Positions 35,393-44,109 of a stretch of DNA of 64,000 nt are shown piece by piece. Origin of the DNA: Marinifilum flexuosum (GTDB taxonomy: Bacteria; Bacteroidota; Bacteroidia; Bacteroidales; Marinifilaceae). Numbering within the stretch: position 1 is the first letter of the stretch; every line of letters starts with the position of its first letter. The position numbers were made by a program, and so were the translations under genes. The notes below the pieces were generated by a model that did no database searches, was not told the DNA's origin, and worked only from the letters and a program-made list of their open reading frames with translations. Location of the stretch: positions 124,001 through 188,000 of the forward strand of contig NZ_RAPQ01000010.1 of assembly GCF_003610555.1 (NCBI RefSeq), given 5' to 3'.

Positions 35393-36325
35393 TTAGACTA
35401 AATTCCCCTCTACTTTCATCAATTGTGAATCTGCCAATTTGCTTTTCTTTTTCTTATCGATATAAAAATCGATTCTTCCCAAAGCAATTCCGGCCCAACC
35501 AACCTGGTTGATAATTACCTCTTCCCCATCCAGGTTTTTCACTCGTTCTGGTTTTTCCAATAAGGTATGAGAGTGACCGCCTAGAATTACATCAACACCA
35601 CGGGTTTGCTTGGCAAATTCCATATCGCAATCTTCACCAATATTGCTGGTGTGTCCCATGTGCGAAAGACAAACTACCAAATCGCAATTGTTCTCCTCTT
35701 TCAGGATTCGAACCATATCCTTAGCCACATCCACCGGATCGATATAGGTAATGGTTTCGCGATTGTGAGGTTCTACATAGCCTGTAAGATCAACACCAAG
35801 ACCAAAAACACCAATCTTAAGTTCTCCCTTTTCGAAGATCTGGTATGGAGGAATTTTGCCTTCCAAATCGGTACCGCTAAAATCGTAATTGGCATTTAGC
35901 AAAGGAAAATTACGATTCTTTATTTGCGAGGTAATCCCCTTAATACCATTGTCGAACTCGTGGTTTCCAATATTACCGGCATCGTAACCAATTTTCGACA
36001 TCAATTTGTATTCTGCTTCCCCTTTAAAGAAGTTAAAATATGGCGTTCCCTGATAAACATCGCCACAATCCAATAGTAAGACATGCTCCTCTTCTCTTCT
36101 TACCTTTTTCACCAAAGCATTTAGTCGGGCAAAACCTCCCAATCCACCATATTTTGGATCTTTTTTTGGAAATGGTTCAATGCGCGAATGCAAATCGTTT
36201 GTATGCAATAAGGTAATTTTATGCTTGCTGTTCGAAGCTGCAAAAAGTGATTTGGTAAACAATCCACTACTTATAAATGCCCCGGTTAAACCCAATTTCG
36301 TAATAAATTCTCTTCTATTCCACAT
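35393..36325 (-). CDS. Tat-exported metallophosphatase domain of 5'-nucleotidase (UshA N-terminal type)
   Basis: ATG at 36325 starts MWNRREFITKLGLTG, a twin-arginine signal; an earlier in-frame start at 36340 adds nothing. About 310 residues forming only the calcineurin-like half of UshA: metal ligands in LLHTNDLHSR, LLDCGDVYQGTP, GNHEFDNG, LSHMGH and LGGHSHT. It ends where the C-terminal nucleotidase domain would start. That domain is encoded by the gene immediately upstream, whose stop overlaps this start by 11 bp, so the two probably assemble into one periplasmic nucleotide or sugar-nucleotide hydrolase. Confidence 0.92.
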   Translation of the reverse strand: MWNRREFITKLGLTGAFISSGLFTKSLFAASNSKHKITLLHTNDLHSRIEPFPKKDPKYGGLGGFARLNALVKKVRREEEHVLLLDCGDVYQGTPYFNFFKGEAEYKLMSKIGYDAGNIGNHEFDNGIKGITSQIKNRNFPLLNANYDFSGTDLEGKIPPYQIFEKGELKIGVFGLGVDLTGYVEPHNRETITYIDPVDVAKDMVRILKEENNCDLVVCLSHMGHTSNIGEDCDMEFAKQTRGVDVILGGHSHTLLEKPERVKNLDGEEVIINQVGWAGIALGRIDFYIDKKKKSKLADSQLMKVEGNLV

Positions 36326-37097
36326 TGTAAATCCTCCCATCTAGTTTAGCCGATACTTTTTCTCCTTTTTTGTGCTTCTTGCTCATGTGTTTAATGATTT
36401 CCGAACGCAACAATCGGTGCATGTGTCGAAATGTTTTGCGTTTTTCGAAGGCAGTAAATCCGCCACCACCATTTACCAGGTAGTCAACACTCATTACATG
36501 ATATATTTTCGTAGGCTCAATTGGCTTTCCATCCACAAGAATGTTTACCGCTTTTCTGTCTTTAATGCCCATTTTTGCTCCACTTATGCCTTCGCCACCA
36601 AAGTAAGCAACGCGTTGAAACAATTCTATCAGCTGTTTTCCTTCCATTCCAACAATTACCAACTTGTTTTTAAAAGGCAACATCTCGTATACCCTTCCGG
36701 TAGATATTTCTCCCTTCGATAGTGAAGTTCTAATTCCTCCCATATTCAACAAAGCCACATCAACCCCATGCTTTAATTGCTTCTCTTTGCAAAAATCGTT
36801 ACCAATTTCGAACATGGCATCGGCAAGGTAGTTGGATAGTAAACCTTCTGGCTTACCTGTTACCATATCCATTTCGGCCACCGAAATAATGGTATTCATT
36901 TCCCCATCCAACTGGTGTTTATACAGATTGATCAGGTTGGTTAAGCTGGTATCCTTTGCTGATATCTGATCCAGATCAGCATTAATGGTGTAATGTGATT
37001 CTACCTTATTGGTAGTTTGCTTCGAACTGCCCACACAGGAACTTAAGCCTGCAGCAATCAAAACAATAAAGAGTGATTTGATTAAATTTCTTCTCAT
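36315..37097 (-). CDS. 5'-nucleotidase C-terminal domain lipoprotein
   Basis: ATG at 37097 (MRRNLIK) is chosen because a lipoprotein signal follows with lipobox LSSC at about residue 21. Residues about 75-235 form the 5'-nucleotidase C-terminal fold: SNYLADAM, VALLNMGGIR, GRVYEMLPFKNKLV and VDYLVNGGGG; these supply the substrate-binding half of UshA/CD73-type enzymes. It lacks any phosphatase domain; that is the next, overlapping gene. The order is C-domain first, the reverse of the fused enzyme. Membrane anchoring here with a Tat-routed partner suggests a two-subunit enzyme. Confidence 0.9.
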   Translation of the reverse strand: MRRNLIKSLFIVLIAAGLSSCVGSSKQTTNKVESHYTINADLDQISAKDTSLTNLINLYKHQLDGEMNTIISVAEMDMVTGKPEGLLSNYLADAMFEIGNDFCKEKQLKHGVDVALLNMGGIRTSLSKGEISTGRVYEMLPFKNKLVIVGMEGKQLIELFQRVAYFGGEGISGAKMGIKDRKAVNILVDGKPIEPTKIYHVMSVDYLVNGGGGFTAFEKRKTFRHMHRLLRSEIIKHMSKKHKKGEKVSAKLDGRIYNVE

Positions 37098-37467
37098 GTT
37101 AAAAATAAAATACACTTTAGTCTTTTATTGACCGGTAAAATTATAAATATTCAATTATCATCTGCAAATAATCGACAATATCAGTTCACATTTAATACTA
37201 CAATTGGTATAATACTCCCTTTACATGATGTCATGCAAGAATGGTATTAAATATCAATCAGAATAAATATCCTCTGATACATTTATAATACCGATTATTA
37301 ATTAATATGCGCCATTTGTTCGTTTTACTCCAAATGACTAACTAATTATATATCGGCATTTCAATTTAATATTTCACAGTTTCGCCAAGGCTCACTCTGA
37401 AATTTAAATGGTATAAAATGGTTTATTGTGGTATGATTTTCAATAAAAATCAATTGAATTGACCTGA
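37098..37467. other. AT-rich intergenic region between dinB and the nucleotidase pair
   Basis: About 370 bp with no gene. It must carry the promoter of the nucleotidase pair and the end of dinB. Words such as TATAATACC and ACCGATTATTAATT recall the palindromic spacer at 42401-42480, but no clear arms are found. Confidence 0.35.
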
Positions 37468-38532
37468 TTAAAAATCAATTGTAAGCTGCATAGGTTCCGA
37501 TTCGTCTATTCTGTTCGATACAGATAATCCAATGAGACGAATGCTTGTTTTCAGCTGTTCCTGATCCAAGAGCTCTTCTGCAAGTTTTTGAATCATTTCT
37601 TCACCTTCAAGCACCTGCAAAAGCGTTCTGCTTCTCGTTTCCTGCTCGAAGTTACTATATTTTAACTTCAAAGTTAAGGTTCTGCCTCTAAATCCACTTT
37701 TTTCCAATCTGCGAACCAATGATTCTGTCGTTTTCTTCAGGTCTTTTTTAATCTCCTGTGTATCGATTAAATCATTTCGATAGGTATGTTCGGTTCCAAC
37801 CGATTTCCTGATTCGATTTGGATTTACAGGTCTGTCGTCAATCCCCCTGGCAATATTGTAATAATAGGCTCCATTCTTTCCAAACAATCTGCTCAAATCC
37901 AAAAGACTTCTCTCTTTTAAATCTTTTCCCCTAAAAATTCCAAGTTTGTGCATTTTATCTGCTGTAACCTTACCAACTCCATAAAATTTGTCAATTTGCA
38001 AATCGTTGATAAAACTCTCGATATTCTTGGGAGGAATCACAAACAATCCATCGGGCTTGTTTACATCCGAAGCAATTTTAGCCAGGAATTTATTTACCGA
38101 TATCCCAGCAGAAGCGGTCAAATCAGTCTCTTCTTTAATGCGAGCCTTTATCTCCTGTGCAATTAATGTAGCCGAAGGCAGATTCTTCTTGTTATGGGTA
38201 ACATCTAAAAACGCCTCATCGATAGAAAGCGGTTCAACCAAATCGGTATACTCGTAAAAAATGCTCATAATTTGATTGGAAACCTCCTTGTAACGATCGT
38301 GACGGCCGCGAACAAAAATCAAGTGTGGACAGCGCTTTTTTGCAATTTTCGAAGGCATTGCAGAGCGAACTCCAAATCTACGTGCTTCGTAACTTGCAGC
38401 TGCAACAACTCCCCTATCTCCATCACCTCCAACGGCTATGGGCTTATTGCGCAATTCAGGATTATCCCTTTGCTCCACCGAAGCAAAAAAGGCATCCATA
38501 TCAATGTGAATTATCTTTCGAATCTCGTCCAT
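37468..38532 (-). CDS. dinB: DNA polymerase IV (Y-family translesion polymerase)
   Basis: ATG at 38532 gives MDEIRKIIHIDMDAFFASVEQ, the usual DinB start; an in-frame ATG at 38568 adds 12 unrelated residues. About 354 residues. Catalytic acids are D11 in HIDMDAFF and the SIDEAFLDV pair; YEARRFGVRSAMP, the helix-hairpin-helix (GVGKVTADKMHKLGI) and the little-finger domain (RGRTLTLKLKY) are present. The C-terminus ends MQLTIDF, a good beta-clamp-binding type peptide (QLxxxF). Full length. Divergent from the MATE gene. Confidence 0.96.
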   Translation of the reverse strand: MDEIRKIIHIDMDAFFASVEQRDNPELRNKPIAVGGDGDRGVVAAASYEARRFGVRSAMPSKIAKKRCPHLIFVRGRHDRYKEVSNQIMSIFYEYTDLVEPLSIDEAFLDVTHNKKNLPSATLIAQEIKARIKEETDLTASAGISVNKFLAKIASDVNKPDGLFVIPPKNIESFINDLQIDKFYGVGKVTADKMHKLGIFRGKDLKERSLLDLSRLFGKNGAYYYNIARGIDDRPVNPNRIRKSVGTEHTYRNDLIDTQEIKKDLKKTTESLVRRLEKSGFRGRTLTLKLKYSNFEQETRSRTLLQVLEGEEMIQKLAEELLDQEQLKTSIRLIGLSVSNRIDESEPMQLTIDF

Positions 38533-38629
38533 ATTTCCACTGCAAATATTTGAATAATCATGAGGCAATCAAAAAATAATCGCTGCCATTTTTGTAATTT
38601 TACGCCCTATTTAAAAGCAATTCGAGAAA

Positions 38630-40141
38630 GTGAATAAAATCAAAGATCTTACCTCAGGAAATATATTTATACAAATTGTAAAGTTGGCAATTCCAATTAT
38701 TGCCACTTCGTTTGTGCAAATGGCCTATAACATGACGGATATGGCCTGGCTGGGGCATGTAGGAAAGGAAACGGTTAGTGCAGTTGGAATGGCTCTTTAC
38801 CTGGTTTGGTTCGGTTCTTCATTGATGTACATTACCAAAATTGGAGCCGAAGTTGGGATCTCTCAATCTATTGGAAGAAAGAATTTTGATGATGCAAGAT
38901 CATTTGTAAAGAATGCGTTTAGTTTGTCTTTGCTGATTTCAACTGCATTTGCTGCCATTGTATGGTTTTTTGCCCATCCAATTATTAGCACCTTCAATAT
39001 CGAAAGTGATTTTGTAAATCAAACAGCTGTTGACTATTTAAGGTTTGTTGCATTTGGAATGCCATTTACCTTTTCGAATATAAGCATCTCGGGGATTTAC
39101 AATGGAATTGGAAATACAAGAACACCTTTCATTGTCAATACAATTGGATTGATCATGAACATCGTTCTCGATCCGATTTTGATATTTGGCTGGGGCGATA
39201 TTCCGGCTATGGGAGCCAAAGGTGCTGCCATTGCTACAGTTGGTTCTCAGTTCACAGTGTTTATAATATTCATTTACAACCTGTACATCAGGCAAAATCC
39301 ATTATCCATTAAAAACTACATTGGCAAATTGCAGCGTCAATACTTGCAACCGATTTTTAAAGTTGGAGGGCCTGTGGCACTACAGTCGGTTTGTTTTGCT
39401 TTTCTAGCAATGATTTTGGCTAGAGTTCTAAACGACATCGTTGAAGGTGATGAAGGCCCCTTTGCCGTGCAAGCTATTGGGGGACAAATTGAAGCCCTAT
39501 CCTGGATGACAGCCTTGGGTTTTTCAACAGCTTTAGGAACATTCACTGGTCAGAATTTTGGTGCGGGCAAATGGGATCGAATCCAAAAAGGTTTTTTTTA
39601 TACACTGGGAATTGCTGCTTTTATTGGAGTTATTAGTACAGTTCTTTTCTTCTTTTTTGGAGAAACTATTTTTGGCTTATTCATGAATCAAAAAGATGAA
39701 AAAGTGATTCAAATGGGAGTTGTTTATTTAATTATTTTAAGTTACTCTCAAATCTTTATGTGCATTGAAATCACCGCAACAGGAGCTTTCAATGGAATAG
39801 GGAAAGCTGTTCCCCCTGCAATTGTTGGCATATCGGGGAATATTTTACGTATACCTTTAGCATTCTTTTTAAGTTATACCTTAATAGATTTCCTACCCGA
39901 ATTTAATCAGTACATATCTTCTGATACCATTATAGCTACAGGAGTTTGGTGGGGATTAACTTTATCAAGCATTTTGAAAGGAAGTATATTGTTCTTATGG
40001 TTTTTACTACTACTGTACAAACATCCTGAAAACAAGCATCCATTACCTTTTCAAAAATTTTGGATTCGACTTTTACCAAGCAGATTACGTCAAACATCAA
40101 TTGTAATTAACCCGTTAAAAGATGAAAAATTAAACGGATGA
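38630..40141 (+). CDS. MATE-family multidrug efflux transporter
   Basis: 503 residues with about 12 membrane helices in two MatE repeats; MTDMAWLGHVGKETVSAVGMA and GIYNGIGNTRTPF are typical first-repeat motifs, repeated as EALSWMTALGFSTALGTFTGQNFGAG and TGAFNGIGKAVPPAI in the second. Start codon is GTG at 38630, with CGAGAAA just before it. Exports cationic drugs or metabolites with Na+ or H+. The stop overlaps the start of mnmD by 4 bp (ATGA), so both are translated together. Confidence 0.93.
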   Translation: MNKIKDLTSGNIFIQIVKLAIPIIATSFVQMAYNMTDMAWLGHVGKETVSAVGMALYLVWFGSSLMYITKIGAEVGISQSIGRKNFDDARSFVKNAFSLSLLISTAFAAIVWFFAHPIISTFNIESDFVNQTAVDYLRFVAFGMPFTFSNISISGIYNGIGNTRTPFIVNTIGLIMNIVLDPILIFGWGDIPAMGAKGAAIATVGSQFTVFIIFIYNLYIRQNPLSIKNYIGKLQRQYLQPIFKVGGPVALQSVCFAFLAMILARVLNDIVEGDEGPFAVQAIGGQIEALSWMTALGFSTALGTFTGQNFGAGKWDRIQKGFFYTLGIAAFIGVISTVLFFFFGETIFGLFMNQKDEKVIQMGVVYLIILSYSQIFMCIEITATGAFNGIGKAVPPAIVGISGNILRIPLAFFLSYTLIDFLPEFNQYISSDTIIATGVWWGLTLSSILKGSILFLWFLLLLYKHPENKHPLPFQKFWIRLLPSRLRQTSIVINPLKDEKLNG

Positions 40142-40842
40142 AAAAATTAAAAAGGGAGCTTAAAGTAACTGAGGATGGTTCTCATACATTCTACATGCCC
40201 GATTTGGATGAGCATTATCACTCTACCCATGGGGCCAGGCAGGAATCTATGCATATTTTCCTGAACGCAGGATTTCATTTCTCACTGCAGGATCCATTAC
40301 ACATTCTGGAAATTGGTTTTGGAACGGGATTAAATTGTTTTTTAACGGTTAAGGAAACAGAAAAGCTTAATAGAAAGGTAATTTACCATTCCATTGAACT
40401 TTATCCCTTGGAAAAAGAATTGGTTCAGGATCTGAATTATGCTGATCCATCGGATGAAGCATCTTGCGAAATGTTTCAAAGGCTGCATTCCTGCGAGTGG
40501 AATACCGATATTCAAATCAATGAAAATTTTACATTGCGCAAACTGCAAGGAGATTTAATTGAATACATGTTTTCATCAAAATATGATTTGGTTTACTTCG
40601 ATGCATTTGCACCAGATGTACAACCAGATTTATGGAGCCAAGATGTATTTGAAAAAATCTATCATGCATCTAATTCAGAAGCCATATTGACGACCTATTG
40701 TACCAAGGGAATTGTAAAAAGAGCCTTACGTGCTGCCGGTTTTCAGGTAAAAAGATTACCAGGACCTCCGGGTAAAAGACAAATGTTACGTGCCACTCGC
40801 ATAGATGATTTTGACTCGACAAAAGCAAGTGAACAACTGTAA
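40138..40842 (+). CDS. mnmD: tRNA 5-methylaminomethyl-2-thiouridine methyltransferase MnmD (stand-alone)
   Basis: 234 residues, matching only the methyltransferase half of bifunctional MnmC (DUF752). SAM-binding EIGFGTGLNCFLT, and the diagnostic VYFDAFAPDVQPDLWSQDVF and PPGKRQMLRATR are present; the FAD oxidase half of MnmC is absent. It completes the mnm5s2U34 wobble modification. Starts within the MATE stop codon (ATGA overlap). Confidence 0.88.
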   Translation: MKKLKRELKVTEDGSHTFYMPDLDEHYHSTHGARQESMHIFLNAGFHFSLQDPLHILEIGFGTGLNCFLTVKETEKLNRKVIYHSIELYPLEKELVQDLNYADPSDEASCEMFQRLHSCEWNTDIQINENFTLRKLQGDLIEYMFSSKYDLVYFDAFAPDVQPDLWSQDVFEKIYHASNSEAILTTYCTKGIVKRALRAAGFQVKRLPGPPGKRQMLRATRIDDFDSTKASEQL

Positions 40843-40959
40843 AAAAAACTTAAATTCATGTGCAGTTTCGCATATGTGAAGGAAAAGCCTTACCTTAGTC
40901 GATCTTTATGATCATATTAATCATAAATTAAACAAGAAAATAACAAATAATTATATAAA

Positions 40960-41562
40960 ATGAAGTACACAGAAGAACAAGATAAGGTATCTTATTGCCT
41001 TGGATTAAGCATCGCAAGCAACCTAATTACATCAGGAGTAAAAACCATTAGCACTGAGCCATTCATGGAAGCACTTGATGCTGCGTTCAATGGTAAAATG
41101 CCAGAACTTTCTCCAGAAGAAGCAAACCAAATCCTTCAAGAATTCTTTACCAAAGTTCAGGAAGAACAAGCTGGTGCTGCAATCGAAGCTGGAAAAAAAT
41201 TCTTAGCTGAAAATGCTAAAAAAGAAGGTGTAACTGCTCTTGAAAGTGGTCTTCAGTATGAAATCATTACAGAAGGTAATGGTGATTTACCAAAAGGTAC
41301 TGATAGCGTAAAATGTCACTACCATGGTACTTTGATTGATGGAACAGTTTTCGATAGCTCTGTTAACAGAGGTGAGCCTGCTACATTCCCAGTGAATGGT
41401 GTAATTGCAGGATGGGTTGAAGCTCTTCAATTAATGCCTGTTGGATCGAAATGGAAATTATATGTTCCTTCTGATTTGGCTTACGGTGCTCAAGGTGCTG
41501 GTAACTTAATCGGTCCTCACACAACTCTTATTTTTGAAGTTGAGTTGTTAGAAATCGTATAA
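40960..41562 (+). CDS. FKBP-type peptidyl-prolyl isomerase, cytoplasmic (FklB-like)
   Basis: 200 residues without signal peptide. N-terminal dimerisation region (about 1-85; KVSYCLGLSIASNL, then a helical EEANQILQEFFTKVQEEQ) and an FKBP domain (about 90-200) with SVKCHYHGTLIDGTVFDSS, VIAGWVEALQLMPVGSKW and YGAQGAG. This is the FKBP22/Mip layout. Catalyses prolyl cis-trans isomerisation during folding. Paralogue of the next gene, 24 bp downstream. Confidence 0.93.
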   Translation: MKYTEEQDKVSYCLGLSIASNLITSGVKTISTEPFMEALDAAFNGKMPELSPEEANQILQEFFTKVQEEQAGAAIEAGKKFLAENAKKEGVTALESGLQYEIITEGNGDLPKGTDSVKCHYHGTLIDGTVFDSSVNRGEPATFPVNGVIAGWVEALQLMPVGSKWKLYVPSDLAYGAQGAGNLIGPHTTLIFEVELLEIV

Positions 41563-41586
41563 TAATAAACCAAAATAGAACGCAAA

Positions 41587-42291
41587 ATGAAACTAAAAGC
41601 ATTGTCTCTTGCACTTGGATTAGGTGCTATGACCCTTGTTTCTTGTAACCAAAACGGGAATAAGGATGTTGCCTTAAATAATCAAATTGATTCTGTTAGT
41701 TACGCTATTGGTATTAACTTCGGAACAAACCTTAAGAAAAGCAATATCACTGAATTTAACGAAGCAGCTATTCTTGCTGGTATTTATGATGTGATTGATG
41801 AAGATTCTTTGAAAATTGAATTGCGTGAAAGTGGATCTGTAATCAATACTTACATGAGAGATCTTCAGGCAAAAGTTGGTGAAGAAAATATCGCTAAAGG
41901 TGAAAAATTCTTATCTGAGAATGCTAAAAAAGAAGGTGTTATAACTACAGCTAGCGGCTTACAATACAGAGTAATTTCAGAAGGAACTGGTGAAAAACCA
42001 TTGGCTACTGATCAAGTAAAAGTTCACTACCGTGGAACAACTATCGACGGTAAAGAGTTTGATTCTTCTTACAAAGCTAACAAGCCTGCTACTTTTGCTG
42101 CAAACCGCGTAATTAAAGGTTGGACTGAAGCACTTCAGTTGATGCCTGTTGGTTCTAAGTACGAATTGTTCATTCCTGCTAAATTGGCTTATGGTCCTCG
42201 TGGTGCAGGTGGAGCTATTGGTCCAAACGAAACTTTGATTTTCGAAGTTGAACTTTTGGAAATTTTAACGCCAGCAGAACCTAAAAAATAA
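41587..42291 (+). CDS. FKBP-type peptidyl-prolyl isomerase, lipoprotein
   Basis: 234 residues with lipoprotein signal (LVSC, Cys about residue 20). Same architecture as the preceding gene: N-terminal helical region (VSYAIGINFGTNLKKS) and FKBP domain from about 115 (SGLQYRVISEGTG, VKVHYRGTTIDGKEFDSS, VIKGWTEALQLMPVGSKYE, YGPRGAGGAIG). It is the envelope counterpart of the cytoplasmic FKBP, consistent with tandem duplication and acquisition of a lipobox. Ends before a strong terminator. Confidence 0.94.
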   Translation: MKLKALSLALGLGAMTLVSCNQNGNKDVALNNQIDSVSYAIGINFGTNLKKSNITEFNEAAILAGIYDVIDEDSLKIELRESGSVINTYMRDLQAKVGEENIAKGEKFLSENAKKEGVITTASGLQYRVISEGTGEKPLATDQVKVHYRGTTIDGKEFDSSYKANKPATFAANRVIKGWTEALQLMPVGSKYELFIPAKLAYGPRGAGGAIGPNETLIFEVELLEILTPAEPKK

Positions 42292-42327
42292 TTGACCTGT
42301 AGTTTCAGGACGATACATTAAAAACAG

Positions 42328-42361
42328 AACCCCTTTTGATGAAAATCGAAAGGGGTTTTTT
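42328..42361 (+). terminator. Intrinsic terminator after the FKBP pair
   Basis: AACCCCTTTT and GAAAGGGGTT pair around a short AT-rich loop, followed by T6, 37 bp after the stop. Confidence 0.9.
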
Positions 42362-42676
42362 GACTCTTATACCATTTAAATATTAAAGTGCGCAGGTATA
42401 ATGCCGATACATATTCAATCCCGAAGTTCGGGATTAGAAGTGAAACGCTCTAAAGACTTATTTTGAATAGTAATCGGTATCAACGATTTCTAGAAAAACT
42501 TGACTTACATTTCCGCCTGCGGATTCATATCGCAGGTTGACAATTTTTTAAGCCCATATCTTTTTTTTAGATTTGCATACTTTTGCAACTACCAAGACGA
42601 TGTTGTAAATTTAAAATCTTGTTTTCACCTTTTGAAAACTAATAAAACTGTATAATAACCAATAAAATAAATAGTC
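42362..42676. other. Spacer with a palindromic element before the cyclophilin gene
   Basis: Arms 42401-42418 and 42463-42480 match inversely at 14 of 18 positions; a perfect hairpin AATCCCGAA-g-TTCGGGATT sits inside at 42417-42435. A further hairpin CCTGCG/CGCAGG lies near 42517-42537. TACTTTTG at 42578-42585 is a likely -7 element for the cyclophilin gene. Confidence 0.5.
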
Positions 42677-43111
42677 ATGTACGCTGAAATTCATACCGAA
42701 AAAGGAGTGATGAAAGTAGAATTCTACGAAAAAGACGCTCCAAAAACTGTTGAAAATTTTGTAAACCTATCGGAATCCGGATTTTACGACGGACTAAATT
42801 TCCACCGTGTAATTCCTAGCTTTGTTATTCAAGGTGGTTGCCCTGATGGAACTGGTGCTGGCGGACCAGGTTATTCAATCGACTGTGAATTGGATGGAGA
42901 CAACCAATATCACGACAGAGGAGTTCTTTCTATGGCACACGCTGGTAGAAACACAGGTGGATCGCAGTTTTTCATTTGCCACAACCGCGACAACACTTCT
43001 CACTTAGACAGAAACCATACTTGTTTTGGTAAAGTTGTTGAAGGTCTTGATGTGATTGATGACATCCGTGCTGGCGACAAAATCGAAAAAGTTGTAATCA
43101 TTAAAGAGTAA
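42677..43111 (+). CDS. Cyclophilin-type peptidyl-prolyl isomerase
   Basis: 144-residue cytoplasmic cyclophilin, PpiB size. Core motifs are FYEKDAPKTVENFVNL, the catalytic Arg in FHRVIPSFVIQGG, the SMAHAGRNTGGSQFFIC strand and HTCFGKVVEGLDVID. No signal peptide. Accelerates proline isomerisation. Followed at 24 bp by the DUF3127 gene and a shared terminator. Confidence 0.96.
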   Translation: MYAEIHTEKGVMKVEFYEKDAPKTVENFVNLSESGFYDGLNFHRVIPSFVIQGGCPDGTGAGGPGYSIDCELDGDNQYHDRGVLSMAHAGRNTGGSQFFICHNRDNTSHLDRNHTCFGKVVEGLDVIDDIRAGDKIEKVVIIKE

Positions 43112-43135
43112 TTCCTAAAAGATAATTAGATACAG

Positions 43136-43507
43136 ATGAATTTTGAAATCAACGGAAAAGTAATCGTTAAAGATGACACTCAACAAATTAGCGATCGCTT
43201 TAAAAAAAGAGAGTTTGTAATTGAAGTAGAAAATGAAAGAAATTCTGAATGGAACGATTTCATTAAATTCCAATTAACTCAAGACAGATGTGACCTTTTG
43301 GAACCAATTTCTTTGAATGAAGAAATTAAAGTTTCTTTTAACATTCGCGGTCGCAAATGGGAAAAAGATGGAAGAGTAAACTACTTCTCTAATTTGGAAG
43401 CTTGGAGAATTGAAAAAGTACAAGCTGAAGCAGCAATTCCAGAAATGCCAGAATTTACTGCAGATGATGTACCACCTGCTCCAGAAGAGGACGATCTTCC
43501 TTTTTAA
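43136..43507 (+). CDS. DUF3127 OB-fold-like protein with SSB-like acidic tail
   Basis: 123 residues. The first ~95 are a beta-rich DUF3127 domain (INGKVIVKDDTQQISDRFKKREFVIE, WNDFIKFQLTQDRCDLLE, VSFNIRGRKWEKDGRVNYFSNLEAWRIE) that looks like an OB fold. The tail is disordered and acidic and ends PEEDDLPF, nearly the same as the C-terminal tip of single-stranded DNA-binding proteins (DD(I/L)PF) that recruits repair enzymes. It likely binds nucleic acid, role unproven. Co-transcribed with the cyclophilin gene. Confidence 0.82.
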   Translation: MNFEINGKVIVKDDTQQISDRFKKREFVIEVENERNSEWNDFIKFQLTQDRCDLLEPISLNEEIKVSFNIRGRKWEKDGRVNYFSNLEAWRIEKVQAEAAIPEMPEFTADDVPPAPEEDDLPF

Positions 43508-43520
43508 TTGAAAATATACA

Positions 43521-43550
43521 AACCCATTCCAATCGGAATGGGTTTTTTAT
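43521..43550 (+). terminator. Intrinsic terminator of the cyclophilin/DUF3127 unit
   Basis: AACCCATTCC-aatc-GGAATGGGTT perfect stem followed by TTTTA, 13 bp after the stop. Confidence 0.92.
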
Positions 43551-43588
43551 TGTCTTTTCATTGTGCAATTGTTATTGTATAAAAAAAA

Positions 43589-43610
43589 CTGCCCTTCGCA
43601 TGAAGAGCAG
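43589..43610 (-). terminator. Intrinsic terminator of the sigma/anti-sigma unit
   Basis: On the minus strand CTGCTCTTC and GAAGGGCAG (one T-G or mismatch in the centre) form a stem followed by T8. A second small hairpin (CCGGT/ACCGG near 43638) precedes it, closer to the stop codon. Confidence 0.75.
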
Positions 43611-43663
43611 CTTATCGTCAAAAAAATTATTGAAAAACCGGTTGGCACCGGCTGTGTTTGAAC

Positions 43664-44089
43664 TTATCTAAAGTGAATATATTTATTCATAATTTTATCA
43701 AAGGCTGCCAAAGAAGCCATAGCAACTACAACAATGTAAACAATTACAGGAACCTTCGACAAGCTAACAAAAACTCCATTCAACAATTGATTAATTGGCG
43801 TTAAAAATAATTTATCCAGTTGTGTAAAAAATGGATGCTCCAAATCACTAACCAAAGTTCTTACATCGGTTCCCAGTAATATTATTGCCAATACTACTAT
43901 TAAGCCAATAATTCCTAACCATTGCTTTCTTGATCTTGTTTGTTTTACTTCAATTGGCTTTGCCAACCAATCTTGCATCACATCATCCATTACCTTGTTG
44001 GTAAAACTCTCTGATGGTTCTTCCAACTCCACATCCTTCATTAATTTTTTAATGAATTCGTCTTTATAGATATCTTCTTGCTTGTTCAT
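43664..44089 (-). CDS. Two-TM membrane protein, putative anti-sigma factor
   Basis: 141 residues. A cytoplasmic N-terminus of ~58 residues (DEFIKKLMKDVELEEPSESFTNKVMDDVMQ) precedes membrane helices at about 59-74 and 112-130. It is 20 bp downstream of the ECF sigma gene on the same strand, the normal place for a sigma-controlling membrane protein. It has no zinc-type HxxxCxxC motif. Anti-sigma function is inferred from position and topology only. Confidence 0.65.
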   Translation of the reverse strand: MNKQEDIYKDEFIKKLMKDVELEEPSESFTNKVMDDVMQDWLAKPIEVKQTRSRKQWLGIIGLIVVLAIILLGTDVRTLVSDLEHPFFTQLDKLFLTPINQLLNGVFVSLSKVPVIVYIVVVAMASLAAFDKIMNKYIHFR

Positions 44090-44109
44090 GGTTTTCTTGT
44101 TTCAAAGAT

